NCBI GenBank assembly: GCA_036525535.1
Contig: DATDAH010000023.1
Location: 1 to 39,343 of the forward strand
Direction: 5' to 3'
Source: DATDAH01 sp036525535
GTDB taxonomy: Bacteria > Actinomycetota > Acidimicrobiia > Acidimicrobiales > DATDAH01
Length of the DNA: 39,343 nucleotides
Under the pieces are notes generated by a model, which saw only the letters and a list, made by a program, of their open reading frames with translations, was not told the DNA's origin and did no database searches. Shown here one piece after another: positions 1-8,360 of the stretch. Both the position numbers and the translations under genes were made by a program. Each line of letters begins with the position of its first letter. The first letter of the stretch is position 1.

Positions 1-1
1 C

Positions 2-958
2 CGGTCCTGGCTCGTCGACGCACTGGGCGAGGACGCCGTCGAGCACCACTTCGTCGCCCTGTCCACCAACCTCGACGCGGTCAGCGCCTTCGGCATCGAC
101 CTGGCCAACACCTTCGGCTTCTGGGACTGGGTCGGCGGTCGCTACTCGCTCGACTCGGCGATCGGTCTCTCCCTCATGCTGGGCATCGGCCCCGAGGCCT
201 TTGCCGACCTGCTGGCTGGCTTTCACCTGGTCGACGAGCACTTCTGCTCGGCGCCGCTGGAGGCCAACGCCCCCGTCCTGCTGGGCCTTCTCGGTGTGTG
301 GTACTCGAACTTCTGGGGCGCCCAGAGCCACGCTGTCCTTCCTTACAGCCAGGAGTTGGCCCGCTTCCCCGCCTACCTCCAGCAGCTCGACATGGAGAGC
401 AACGGCAAGTCGGTCACCCGGCAGGGCGACCCCGTGGGCTGGGACACCGGTCCCCTCGTCTGGGGCGAGCCCGGCACCAACGGCCAACACGCGTTCTTCC
501 AGCTCCTCCATCAGGGCACCCGGCTCGTCCCTGCCGATCTCATCGGCTTCAGCCGGCCGAACCACCCGCATGTCCACCATCACGATCTGCTGATGGCCAA
601 CCTGTTCGCCCAGGCCGAAGCCCTGGCGTTCGGCCGATCCGCCGACGAGGTCCGGGCGGCGGGTGTCGACGAGGCCTTGGTGCCGCATCGGACCTTCGCC
701 GGCAACCGACCGACGACCACGATCCTGGCCGATCGCCTCACCCCGTCGGTCCTGGGCCAGCTCGTGGCCCTCTACGAGCACAAGGTCTTCACGCAAGGGG
801 CGATCTGGGACGTGAACTCCTTCGACCAGTGGGGCGTCGAACTGGGCAAGTCCCTCGCCGAGACGATCATCCCAGAGGTCCAGGCGGTCGCCGACCCGGA
901 GTTGGCCCACGACTCCAGCACGAATGCCCTGATCCGTCGCTACCGCTCCCGGCGCTGA
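2..958 (+). CDS. pgi: Glucose-6-phosphate isomerase, 5'-truncated
   Basis: Interconverts glucose 6-phosphate and fructose 6-phosphate in the cytoplasm (glycolysis/gluconeogenesis). The reading frame is already open at base 2, so the N-terminal part lies outside the window; about 318 C-terminal residues are present. The family signature GFWDWVGGRYSLDSAIGL is read at about 119-172, and a second conserved block, NSFDQWGVELGK, lies near 820-850. The frame ends with TGA at 956-958 after an RRYRSRR tail. It converges with rpiA, whose stop is only 10 bases away, leaving no room for a conventional terminator. Family assignment is secure; only the start is unseen. Confidence 0.97.
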   Translation, partial: RSWLVDALGEDAVEHHFVALSTNLDAVSAFGIDLANTFGFWDWVGGRYSLDSAIGLSLMLGIGPEAFADLLAGFHLVDEHFCSAPLEANAPVLLGLLGVWYSNFWGAQSHAVLPYSQELARFPAYLQQLDMESNGKSVTRQGDPVGWDTGPLVWGEPGTNGQHAFFQLLHQGTRLVPADLIGFSRPNHPHVHHHDLLMANLFAQAEALAFGRSADEVRAAGVDEALVPHRTFAGNRPTTTILADRLTPSVLGQLVALYEHKVFTQGAIWDVNSFDQWGVELGKSLAETIIPEVQAVADPELAHDSSTNALIRRYRSRR

Positions 959-968
959 GGGTCAAGCC

Positions 969-1640
969 TCAGTCGAGTGGTTGCCCGAGGATCTCGATCG
1001 ACCCGTCGGCATCGGCCACAACGACGCTCGAGACCAAGTCGGCCAGGAAGATCCCGTGCTCGACGATGCCAGGTGTGGCGGACAACTCGGCGGCGAGGGT
1101 GGTTGGATCCTCGATCTCGCCGAAGTGGGCGTCGAGCAGCACTCCGCCGTTGTCGCTCAGCCCGGCCCGGCGTTCGACCGACGCCGCACCGAGGGCCCGG
1201 AGCCGGTCGGCGACCACTGCAGGGGCGAAGGACAGCACTTCGATAGGTGTGCCGAACGGCCCGAGCAGCGGTACGACCTTCGATCGATCGGCTACGACGA
1301 CGAAGCGCTCGGCCATCGCGGCCACGATCTTCTCGCGGGTCAGGGCCCCCCCGCCGCCTTTGGTCAGGTTGAGCGCGGCGTCGATCTCGTCGGCCCCGTC
1401 GATCGTGACGTCCAGTCGGACCGCCTCGTCTGGTGAGACCAGGCGCAGCCCGAGTCTTCCGGCCTGCTCTTCGGTTGTGGACGACGTGGACACGCACATC
1501 AGGTCGTACCCCGTTTCACCGAGGGCTTCGAGGGCGTAGCGCACGGTCGAGCCGGTTCCCAGCCCGACCCGCATTCCGTCCTCGACGGTCGCGGCCGCCG
1601 CCCGGCCCGCCGCCTGCTTGGCCTGGTCCTGTGGGTCCAC
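969..1640 (-). CDS. rpiA: Ribose-5-phosphate isomerase A
   Basis: Converts ribose 5-phosphate to ribulose 5-phosphate in the non-oxidative pentose phosphate pathway. The frame stays open upstream to 1832, but I place the start at the GTG at 1640: it follows AAGGTG with suitable spacing and gives 223 residues, the normal RpiA length. With this start the motifs fall at GLGTGST (26-32), DGADE (81-85), KGGGGAL (94-100) and E103. These match the positions I recall for the catalytic residues of E. coli RpiA (D81, D84, K94, E103), which supports the start. It lies downstream of prfC on the same strand with a 103-base gap that holds a 14-bp palindrome, and is convergent with pgi. Confidence 0.95.
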   Translation of the reverse strand: MDPQDQAKQAAGRAAAATVEDGMRVGLGTGSTVRYALEALGETGYDLMCVSTSSTTEEQAGRLGLRLVSPDEAVRLDVTIDGADEIDAALNLTKGGGGALTREKIVAAMAERFVVVADRSKVVPLLGPFGTPIEVLSFAPAVVADRLRALGAASVERRAGLSDNGGVLLDAHFGEIEDPTTLAAELSATPGIVEHGIFLADLVSSVVVADADGSIEILGQPLD

Positions 1641-1696
1641 GCCGACACCTTGCCAGCCCGCCCGACGTCCGTTCGGGATCTGGCGTTCGTCGGTCA

Positions 1697-1710
1697 GGTC
1701 ACGCGTGACC
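1697..1710. promoter_or_regulatory. 14-bp perfect palindrome between prfC and rpiA
   Basis: GGTCACGCGTGACC equals its own reverse complement over all 14 bases. It sits 57 bases upstream of the rpiA GTG and 34 bases beyond the end of prfC, a position suited to a dimeric repressor operator for rpiA. No regulator gene adjoins it, and I saw no second copy in the window, so the operator role is inferred. Confidence 0.35.
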
Positions 1711-1743
1711 AAACGGACGCCGTTTCTGGCGGTTGCCGGCGGG

Positions 1744-3324
1744 TCAGCCCTCGGCGAGCATGCGGTCGAGGGTGAGCTCCGGTTGCTCCCGCTCGACGCG
1801 GTCAAGCCAGTACGGGCTCTCGAAGAGGGCATACCTCGTGCCGTCGGCCCGACGCAGGACCGTCACCCCGGACATGGCCCGCAGGGTCGGTTCGCTGTCG
1901 GCGTCGGTGAGGCGAGCCACCCGGTAGGAGGTGGGCGAGAACTCGACCGGCGCGCCGAACTCGTTCTCCAGGCGGTGTCTGGCCACGTCGAACTGCATGG
2001 GACCCACGGCGGCCAGGACCGGGGCCTGATCGCCGAGGTCGGGGTCACGCAGGACCTGGACCACGCCTTCCTCGTCGAGCTGGCTGATGCCCCGGCGGAA
2101 CTGCTTGTACCGACCGGTGTCGGTCACCCGGGCACTGGAGAAGTGGTTCGGGGCGAAGCTGGGGATGTCGCCGAAGCTGATGGGCGGGTCGACGTAGAGG
2201 GCGTCGCCCACCCGCAGCTCCGACGCGTTCACGAGACCCACGACGTCGCCGGGGAACGCCTCCTCCAGCGTCTCCCGGTCCCGGCCGAAGGCCGTGTGGG
2301 CGTACTTCGTGGCGAAGGGCTTGCCCGTCTTGTCGTGGGTCACGGTCATGCCGCGCTCGAAGCGACCGGAGCAGACCCGGAAGAAGGCGATGCGGTCCCG
2401 GTGCGACGGGTCCATGTTGGCCTGAACCTTGAAGACGAACCCGGCGAAGGGGGCATCCAGGGGGCGGGGGACGTCGTCCTCGCCGACCCGTGGGGTGGGC
2501 GAAGGGACGAGGTCTACGACCGCGTCCAACAACATGCCGACGCCGAAGTTGGTCAGGGCGGAACCGAAGAAGACCGGCGTGGCCTCCGCCGCCAGGAAGG
2601 CCTTGAGGTCCAGCTCCGGGACGATGACGTCGAGGAGGTCGAGCTCCTCCTGGGCCGTGGACCAGGCCTCACCCTCCTCGTCGGCCGCTCGCTCGGCGGT
2701 CACGTGCTCTTCGGGCGCCATGGTGGCGCCGTGGCTGGTGCGGGTGAAGCGGGTGAAGCCACCGTCTCCGCCGCGGTGGGCCACGCCCCGGAAGTCGCCG
2801 GAGAGACCGACCGGCCAGGTCACCGGCGTGGGGGTCAGCCCGATCTGCTGCTCGATCTCGTCGATCAGCTCGATGGCGTCGCGGCCCGGCCGGTCCCACT
2901 TGTTGATGAAGCTCAGCAGGGGCAGGCCCCGGTCCCGGCAGACCTCGAAGAGCTTGAGCGTCTGCGGCTCGATGCCCTTGGCCGCGTCCAGCACCATGAT
3001 GGCGGCGTCGGCCGCGGCCAGGACCCGGTAGGTGTCCTCGGAGAAGTCCCGGTGCCCCGGGGTGTCGAGCAGGTTCAGGACGTGGTCCCGGTGCGGAAAC
3101 TGCAGGACCGTCGACGTGATGGAGATGCCCCGCTTCTGCTCCAACTCCATCCAGTCCGACGTGGCCGCCCGTTGGTTGCCCCGCCCCTTCACCGACCCGG
3201 CGGCACCGCTCAGGGCGCCTCCGTACAGCAGGAACTTCTCGGTCAGGGTCGTCTTCCCGGCGTCGGGATGGCTGATGATGGCGAAGGTCCTGCGGCGCCC
3301 GGCTTCCTCGACGACGTCACGCAT
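1744..3324 (-). CDS. prfC: Peptide chain release factor 3 (GTPase)
   Basis: Class II release factor that uses GTP to recycle RF1/RF2 from the ribosome after peptide release. The 526-residue protein has the family's usual length. GTPase motifs are SHPDAGKTT (G1, residues 18-26), DTPGH (G3, 87-91) and NKWD (G4, 141-144; usually NKxD). The stretch KRGISITSTV (64-73) carries the G2/switch I segment. The C-terminal part, with VGPMQFDVARHRLENEFG near residues 435-452, is typical of RF3 rather than EF-G or a ribosome-protection protein. It starts with ATG and lies 51 bases downstream of the hotdog-like gene in a same-strand run of genes. RF3 is patchily distributed among Actinomycetota, so its presence is mildly informative. 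Confidence 0.96.
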   Translation of the reverse strand: MRDVVEEAGRRRTFAIISHPDAGKTTLTEKFLLYGGALSGAAGSVKGRGNQRAATSDWMELEQKRGISITSTVLQFPHRDHVLNLLDTPGHRDFSEDTYRVLAAADAAIMVLDAAKGIEPQTLKLFEVCRDRGLPLLSFINKWDRPGRDAIELIDEIEQQIGLTPTPVTWPVGLSGDFRGVAHRGGDGGFTRFTRTSHGATMAPEEHVTAERAADEEGEAWSTAQEELDLLDVIVPELDLKAFLAAEATPVFFGSALTNFGVGMLLDAVVDLVPSPTPRVGEDDVPRPLDAPFAGFVFKVQANMDPSHRDRIAFFRVCSGRFERGMTVTHDKTGKPFATKYAHTAFGRDRETLEEAFPGDVVGLVNASELRVGDALYVDPPISFGDIPSFAPNHFSSARVTDTGRYKQFRRGISQLDEEGVVQVLRDPDLGDQAPVLAAVGPMQFDVARHRLENEFGAPVEFSPTSYRVARLTDADSEPTLRAMSGVTVLRRADGTRYALFESPYWLDRVEREQPELTLDRMLAEG

Positions 3325-3375
3325 GGGTGAAGGATGCCCGGATCGTCGGCCGGGGCGACCGGCACGGGCCCAACC

Positions 3376-4065
3376 TCAGCGCTCGACCACGATCCAGACG
3401 GACTCCGACCAACCCACCGCCTGTCCGTCCGCGCCGAACAGGGCGCTGGCCGCGAGGAGCTTGCGCCCGTCGGCAGCCAGGCGTCGACCGACGACGACCA
3501 GGGTCTCGCCCGCGACCGCGGGACGGACGATCCGGCCCGTGATGGTGCCGAGGACAGCCGATACCCCGGGTTCCATGGCGGCGATCCCCGCGGGACAGTC
3601 GAGGGCCGCCCACATGAGCTGCTCGGCGTCGAGTCCTGTTCCCGCGGGGTCCGGCCTCCATGTCGTGGCCACGGTCGAGCCGCCGTCGACCAGACCCGGC
3701 CGGAGGTGCAGCCCGTCGACTGAATGCGGCCCGCACACGAAGCATCCGGGGAACGGGTGGTCGGCGGCGTCGGCAGCCACGGCGCGCTCGGCCACGGCGA
3801 CCGAGACGGCGTCGACCGGGCCGGGGGGTCCGGGGTCGGCATAGGCGACGGCGAGCCGCTGGTCGCCCACGGACAACCAGGCCTCGCCCGCTCGAGCCGT
3901 CAGCTGCAGCGGGGTGGCCAAGGGGACGGCCGCCTCCAGGCGGACCCGAGCCGACGGACCGATGGATGCGGCCAACAGCCCGGCGACACAGCCGCCGTTG
4001 GCCGTGCCGGGTGGGCCCTCATAGCGGGTCGCGATAGTGATCGGTGTCCCGTCGGTGGCGTCCAT
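3376..4065 (-). CDS. Hotdog-fold thioesterase-like protein, function unknown
   Basis: A 229-residue soluble protein without a signal peptide. The N-terminal GPPGTANGGCVAGLLA (about 17-32) and central HPFPGCFVCGP (about 102-112) resemble motifs of uncharacterised double-hotdog acyl-thioesterase-like proteins in actinobacteria, and the C-terminal half looks like a second, weaker hotdog repeat. The cysteines of the CFVCG segment could be structural or metal-binding; I cannot tell. No catalytic residue can be assigned, so a thioesterase activity is only suggested. The ATG at 4063-4065 is directly preceded by a GGGAGGGG ribosome-binding stretch. It lies between the c-di-GMP genes and prfC on the same strand, with 50-60-base gaps. 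Confidence 0.75.
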   Translation of the reverse strand: MDATDGTPITIATRYEGPPGTANGGCVAGLLAASIGPSARVRLEAAVPLATPLQLTARAGEAWLSVGDQRLAVAYADPGPPGPVDAVSVAVAERAVAADAADHPFPGCFVCGPHSVDGLHLRPGLVDGGSTVATTWRPDPAGTGLDAEQLMWAALDCPAGIAAMEPGVSAVLGTITGRIVRPAVAGETLVVVGRRLAADGRKLLAASALFGADGQAVGWSESVWIVVER

Positions 4066-4126
4066 CCCCTCCCAGTCTGACCCACCGCGTCGATCGGGCG
4101 ACCAGGGCCTGTTTGCCCCGGCAAGG

Positions 4127-5929
4127 TCAGGCCGCTCCGGCCCCGGGGCGGCCGCCCCGCGTCAGGCGCCGGGCGGTGACGGGCTGGCCGGCCAGGAGGG
4201 CGGTCTGGGTGGGGGCGGTCGCCGGGTGGCCGAGGAAGTAGCCCTGGGCCCGCTCGCAGCCGAGATCCCGCAGCGCCTCCATCTGCTCGGTGGACTCGAC
4301 GCCCTCGGCCACAGCGCTCATCCCCAGCCGGTGGGCCAGGTCGATCACCCCGCGCACGATGGCCGCATCGCCTTCGCCGTGGGTGACGCCGGCCACGAAG
4401 GACCGGTCCACCTTCAACAGATCGACCGGGAACCGCTGGAGGTACGACAGCGACGAATAGCCGGTACCGAAGTCGTCGATGACGATCTTCAGGCCCAGAT
4501 CCTTGAGTGCGGCGATTTGACTGACGGCGGCGTCCTCATCGCCCAGCAGCACGTGCTCGGTGACCTCCACCTGCACGCATCCGGGATCGATACCCGTCTG
4601 TTCCAGCACGGTGGCGACGTCCCGAACCACTGCGTCGTGGCGGAGCTGCGCGGCGGAGAAGTTCACGAACACGTTCAGCTCATCGCCCGCCCGTCCCTGC
4701 TGCCAGGCCACGGTCTGGCGGCAGGCCTCGACGAACAGGTGTCGGCCCAGCGGGATGATGAGCCCGGTCTCCTCCGCCACCTCCATGAACTCAGCCGGAG
4801 CCAGCAGGCCGCGCTCCGGGCGATCCCAACGCATGAGAGCCTCGAACCCCGACACCCGGCCGTCGCGTAGGTCGATGACCGGCTGGTAGAGCACGACGAG
4901 GCGGCCCTCGTCGACGGCCCGTCGCAACCCGGACTCCGTGTCGAGGCGATCGAGGGCCCGGCGACGCAGGGCGCCGTCGAACACCTCGGCCCGGTCCCGC
5001 CCCTGGGTCTTCGCCCGGTACATGGCGGCATCGGCGTCCCGCACCAGGTCGGCGGGCAGGCTCACACCCTGCTCGTCATAGGCGATGCCGATGCTGAGGG
5101 TCACGACCAGCTCGTTGTCGCCGGCCAGGATCGGTGCCCGCACGGCTTCCTGGATCCGCTCGCACAGGACCACGGCATCTCGGGGCGAGGTCAGGTCGGC
5201 ACAGAGGAGGACGAACTCGTCGCCCCCGAAGCGGGCCACGGTGTCCCCGGGGCGCACGCTCTGCACCAGGCGTTCTGCCACCTGGCGCAGCAGGTCGTCG
5301 CCGACGGGGTGGCCAAGCCCCTCGTTGACCAGTTTGAAACGGTCGACACCGCAGCAGATCACCGCCACGCCGGTCGCCAGCCGGGCCGTCCGGGCCAGGG
5401 CCATGCTCAGGCGGTCCATGAGGAGGGCCCGGTTGGGCAGGTCGGTCAGCGGGTCGTGGGTGGCCCGGTGTTGCAGGTCCTCCTCGAAACGCCGGGTGGC
5501 GGTGAGGTCGCGGCTGATGACCGTGACCCGGGCGATACGGCCGTCGTCGCCTCGGTGGGCGACGAAGACGCAGGCCAGGGGGACCTCATCGTCGTCACGG
5601 CCCAGGGCGAGCTCGCCGCTCCACGTTCCGGTGACGCGGAGCGCGGGCTGGACCTCCTGCTGGTAGCGCTCGACGGCCCAGTTGGGCGGCGGACCCCAGT
5701 CCGGGCTCCCCTCGTCGTCGATGCCGAAGTAGGCGTTGGCTGCCGGGTTGGCGTAGAGCAGGTGTCCGTTGCGGTCGACGGTGGTGACCAGGTCGGGACT
5801 GGCCGCCATGACCGCCGAGAGGTGAGCGACCTCTCGTTCGGCGTCGCCGACGACGGGGGCCGAAACGGGCTCCTCACCCACGAGGTGTGGTCGCCGACCT
5901 CGCGGGCGGTGGTTGGAGAACAGCGGCAT
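4127..5929 (-). CDS. PAS-GGDEF-EAL c-di-GMP turnover protein with altered GGDEF metal site
   Basis: A 600-residue cytoplasmic protein with one PAS-like domain (about 33-150), GGDEF (about 155-315) and EAL (about 330-575); no membrane segment is evident. The EAL domain looks complete: EALMR at 363-367, NFSAAQ near 423, DDFG at 485-488, LKVD near 505, EGVES at 542-546 and AQGYFLG near 561. The GGDEF loop itself (235-239) and the inhibitory RxxD site (RPGD, 226-229) are intact. However, the usual DxDxFK metal-binding start reads GVDRFK, so the first aspartate is G194; the DNA at about 5345-5359 confirms this. From structures of this family that residue binds the catalytic metal, so I infer a net phosphodiesterase with a regulatory or GTP-sensing GGDEF. 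It is a neighbour and likely paralogue of the next upstream gene. AAGGGAG precedes the ATG. Confidence 0.93.
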   Translation of the reverse strand: MPLFSNHRPRGRRPHLVGEEPVSAPVVGDAEREVAHLSAVMAASPDLVTTVDRNGHLLYANPAANAYFGIDDEGSPDWGPPPNWAVERYQQEVQPALRVTGTWSGELALGRDDDEVPLACVFVAHRGDDGRIARVTVISRDLTATRRFEEDLQHRATHDPLTDLPNRALLMDRLSMALARTARLATGVAVICCGVDRFKLVNEGLGHPVGDDLLRQVAERLVQSVRPGDTVARFGGDEFVLLCADLTSPRDAVVLCERIQEAVRAPILAGDNELVVTLSIGIAYDEQGVSLPADLVRDADAAMYRAKTQGRDRAEVFDGALRRRALDRLDTESGLRRAVDEGRLVVLYQPVIDLRDGRVSGFEALMRWDRPERGLLAPAEFMEVAEETGLIIPLGRHLFVEACRQTVAWQQGRAGDELNVFVNFSAAQLRHDAVVRDVATVLEQTGIDPGCVQVEVTEHVLLGDEDAAVSQIAALKDLGLKIVIDDFGTGYSSLSYLQRFPVDLLKVDRSFVAGVTHGEGDAAIVRGVIDLAHRLGMSAVAEGVESTEQMEALRDLGCERAQGYFLGHPATAPTQTALLAGQPVTARRLTRGGRPGAGAA

Positions 5930-5975
5930 GACTCCCTTCGAGCCTAGGAGTCGGCTTCCGCCGTGGCCGGGATGG

Positions 5976-8117
5976 CTAACCCGGAGGGGGGAATGTCCGT
6001 CCCTTGTCCAGGAGCTCGCCTATGGCGGGGCCGGGTTGGGGCCGACCGAGGAGGAAGCCCTGGGCCAAGTCGCAGCCCAGCGCCCGCAGGGCGTCGAGGT
6101 GCTCGGTACGCTCGACTCCCTCGCCGACGGCCCGCAGCCCGAGGTTGTGGGCCAGGGTCACCACGGCCCGCACGATCGCCGTGTCGGCGGGGTCGAGGCC
6201 GAGGCCGCGGACGAAGGATCGGTCGACCTTCAGCAGGTCCACCGGGAAGCGGGAGAGGTAGGAGAGCGACGAGTACCCCGTCCCGAAGTCATCCACGATC
6301 AGGCAGACCCCCAGCTCGTGGAGCTGGTGGAGCTGCTCGCTGGATCGCTCGACGTCGTCCATGAGGACGCTCTCGGTGATCTCGAAGTGGACCCGTGCGG
6401 GGTCCAGGCCGGTGTCGTCGAGGACCTTGGCCACCTCGGCCACGAGCGCCCGCCGCCCGAGCTGGCGAGCCGAGAGGTTGACGCTGACGAACAGGTCGTC
6501 GCTCGCCACCGGGTACTCGATCTGCCACCGCTGGAATTGGCGGCAGGCCTGTTCCAACACCCACTTGCCGATCGGGACGATGAGCCCGGTCTCCTCGGCG
6601 ACGCGGATGAACTCGTCCGGGCCGAGCAGCCCCCGCTGCGGGTGTTCCCAGCGCAGCAGCGCCTCGACGCCGACGATCGACCCCGTTCGGAGGTCGATCT
6701 CGGGCTGGTAGTGGACCCGTAGCTCGTGGCGGTCGAGGGCCCGGTGCAGGGCGTTCTCCGTGGCCATGCGGTGGACTGAGGCCTCGCGCATGCGCTGGTC
6801 GAACATCACGGACCGGCCCCGGCCGCCGCCCTTGGCCTGGTACATGGCGGCGTCCGCGTCCCGGATCAGGTCCGCGGGGGCGACACCGGGGTCATCGGTG
6901 TAGGCGATGCCGGTGCTCACCGACATGAAGATCTCGCTGTCCTCGATCTCGTAGTGGCGTCCGACCAGGCTGCGCACCCGCTCGGCGACCAGCTCGGCGT
7001 CGGCCTTGTCGGTCAGGTCCTCGCACAGCACCACGAACTCGTCCCCGCTGAAGCGGGCCACGGTGTCGCCCGGGCGCAGGGCCTCGACCAGGCGGGCCGC
7101 GGTCTCGACCAACAGGCGGTCGCCGGCGCCGTGTCCGAGGCTGTCGTTGACCACCTTGAAGTGGTCGAGGTCACAGAACAGGACGGCGACGCCCGTGCCC
7201 GTGCGTCGGCCCCGGGACAGCGCCATTCGGAGGCGGTCCATGAGCAGGGTCCGGTTGGGGAGACCGGTCAGCTCGTCGTGGGTGGCCTGCTCCCGCAGCT
7301 GGCTCTCGAAGTCCTTTCGCTCGCTGATGTCGCGGGCGACCATCGACAGCCAGCCGATCTCGCCTTCGACGCCCCGGTGGGCCAGGCACTGCACGGTCAC
7401 CGGCACGTCGAGGCCATTGCGGCGGAGAGCGAGCTCGCCGGTCCAGATGCCGGAGGTCACCAGGACCGGAAGGACCTCCCGTTGGAACCGGCCCACCACC
7501 CAGGGCGGGATCCGGGCCTCGATGTCCTCGGCCGTGACGTCGACGTCGACCAGGTCGTAGAAGTCGAGGGCAGCCCGGTTCAGATAGAGCGGCGTGCCAT
7601 CGGCGTCGGTGACCACGACGAGGTCACTGGTGGCTTCGATGATCCCGGTGAGCCGGTCGTTGTGGGCGACCATGTCCTGGTACCGGTGTTCGGCGGCGCG
7701 GGTCTCGGTCATGTCGATGGCGTGGACCGACAGGTAGGGATCCTCGGGGTCGTCCAGGCGGTTCTCGAGGTCCATCCGGGCCCAGCGCCAGGTCCCGTCA
7801 GCCGCACAGAGTCGGATGTCGATCCGGTCGGTGGCCCCGGGGCGGGCCACGACGTCACGCCACCGCCCCACCACCTCGGCGTCGTGGTCGATACCCCGAC
7901 CGAGCCGGCTCAGGACGGCAGGGTCGTCGCCGTCGAGGTTCGTGTAGCCGAAGAAGTTGAGGAACCCGGGGTCGACGAAGACGAGGTGCAGATCGCCGTC
8001 GATGCGGGCGATCAGACGCCCCGTGTGACGAGACCGGAGCGCGTAGGGACCAGTCGCCGCCCGGGAGCCGTCCTCGGGGAGGTCACGCAGGATCACGCGA
8101 GTACGCAGTGTAGTCAC
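5976..8117 (-). CDS. PAS-PAS-GGDEF-EAL c-di-GMP turnover protein
   Basis: A 713-residue soluble protein with two PAS domains (about 30-140 and 150-270), GGDEF (about 275-440) and EAL (about 450-700). The metal-binding segment is intact (CDLDHFKVVND, D316), and the inhibitory site RPGD is at 348-351. The signature loop reads SGDEF (357-361), a variant seen in the family; whether it still makes c-di-GMP cannot be read from sequence. EAL residues are present: EALLR (485-489), VNLSARQ, DDFG (609-612), LKVDRSF and GEGVE. It starts with GTG at 8117, 24 bases after xseB, and is followed after 46 bases by a similar PAS-GGDEF-EAL gene, so the pair probably arose by duplication and may be read through from xseA-xseB. 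The PAS ligands are unknown. Confidence 0.93.
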   Translation of the reverse strand: MTTLRTRVILRDLPEDGSRAATGPYALRSRHTGRLIARIDGDLHLVFVDPGFLNFFGYTNLDGDDPAVLSRLGRGIDHDAEVVGRWRDVVARPGATDRIDIRLCAADGTWRWARMDLENRLDDPEDPYLSVHAIDMTETRAAEHRYQDMVAHNDRLTGIIEATSDLVVVTDADGTPLYLNRAALDFYDLVDVDVTAEDIEARIPPWVVGRFQREVLPVLVTSGIWTGELALRRNGLDVPVTVQCLAHRGVEGEIGWLSMVARDISERKDFESQLREQATHDELTGLPNRTLLMDRLRMALSRGRRTGTGVAVLFCDLDHFKVVNDSLGHGAGDRLLVETAARLVEALRPGDTVARFSGDEFVVLCEDLTDKADAELVAERVRSLVGRHYEIEDSEIFMSVSTGIAYTDDPGVAPADLIRDADAAMYQAKGGGRGRSVMFDQRMREASVHRMATENALHRALDRHELRVHYQPEIDLRTGSIVGVEALLRWEHPQRGLLGPDEFIRVAEETGLIVPIGKWVLEQACRQFQRWQIEYPVASDDLFVSVNLSARQLGRRALVAEVAKVLDDTGLDPARVHFEITESVLMDDVERSSEQLHQLHELGVCLIVDDFGTGYSSLSYLSRFPVDLLKVDRSFVRGLGLDPADTAIVRAVVTLAHNLGLRAVGEGVERTEHLDALRALGCDLAQGFLLGRPQPGPAIGELLDKGRTFPPPG

Positions 8118-8141
8118 GTGACCGCACCCCGTGGCAAACGG

Positions 8142-8360
8142 TCAGTCCGAGTCGTCCCCGTCCAGGTCCGTGACGACCTCCTCCACGGCGAGGCGGGCAC
8201 CGGCCACACGCTCCCGGCAGAGAGCCACGAGGTGAGCCGCCCGCTGGACGCGCTCGGCCAAGGCGTCGACATCGAGGCGGTCGTCGTCCAGTTCGTCGAG
8301 AATGGCCTCGAGCTCGGTGAGGGCCTCGGCGTAGCCCGGTTCTGCGGGATCGGTGGTCAT
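8142..8360 (-). CDS. xseB: Exodeoxyribonuclease VII small subunit
   Basis: Small helical subunit of exonuclease VII, which degrades single-stranded DNA in recombination and mismatch repair. It has 72 residues, the expected size. The helical core GYAEALTELEAILDEL (about 9-24), a central ALAERVQRAAHLVALCRERV segment and an acidic tail (DLDGDDSD) fit the family. Its ATG at 8358-8360 overlaps the end of xseA by four bases, indicating translational coupling. The same frame stays open far upstream through xseA, but that extension is a shadow. Confidence 0.92.
   Translation of the reverse strand: MTTDPAEPGYAEALTELEAILDELDDDRLDVDALAERVQRAAHLVALCRERVAGARLAVEEVVTDLDGDDSD

Noticed and set aside
1618..3330. 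570-residue plus-strand open frame opposite prfC
   Set aside because: It mirrors the high-GC prfC gene, has no domain, and prfC is certain on the other strand.
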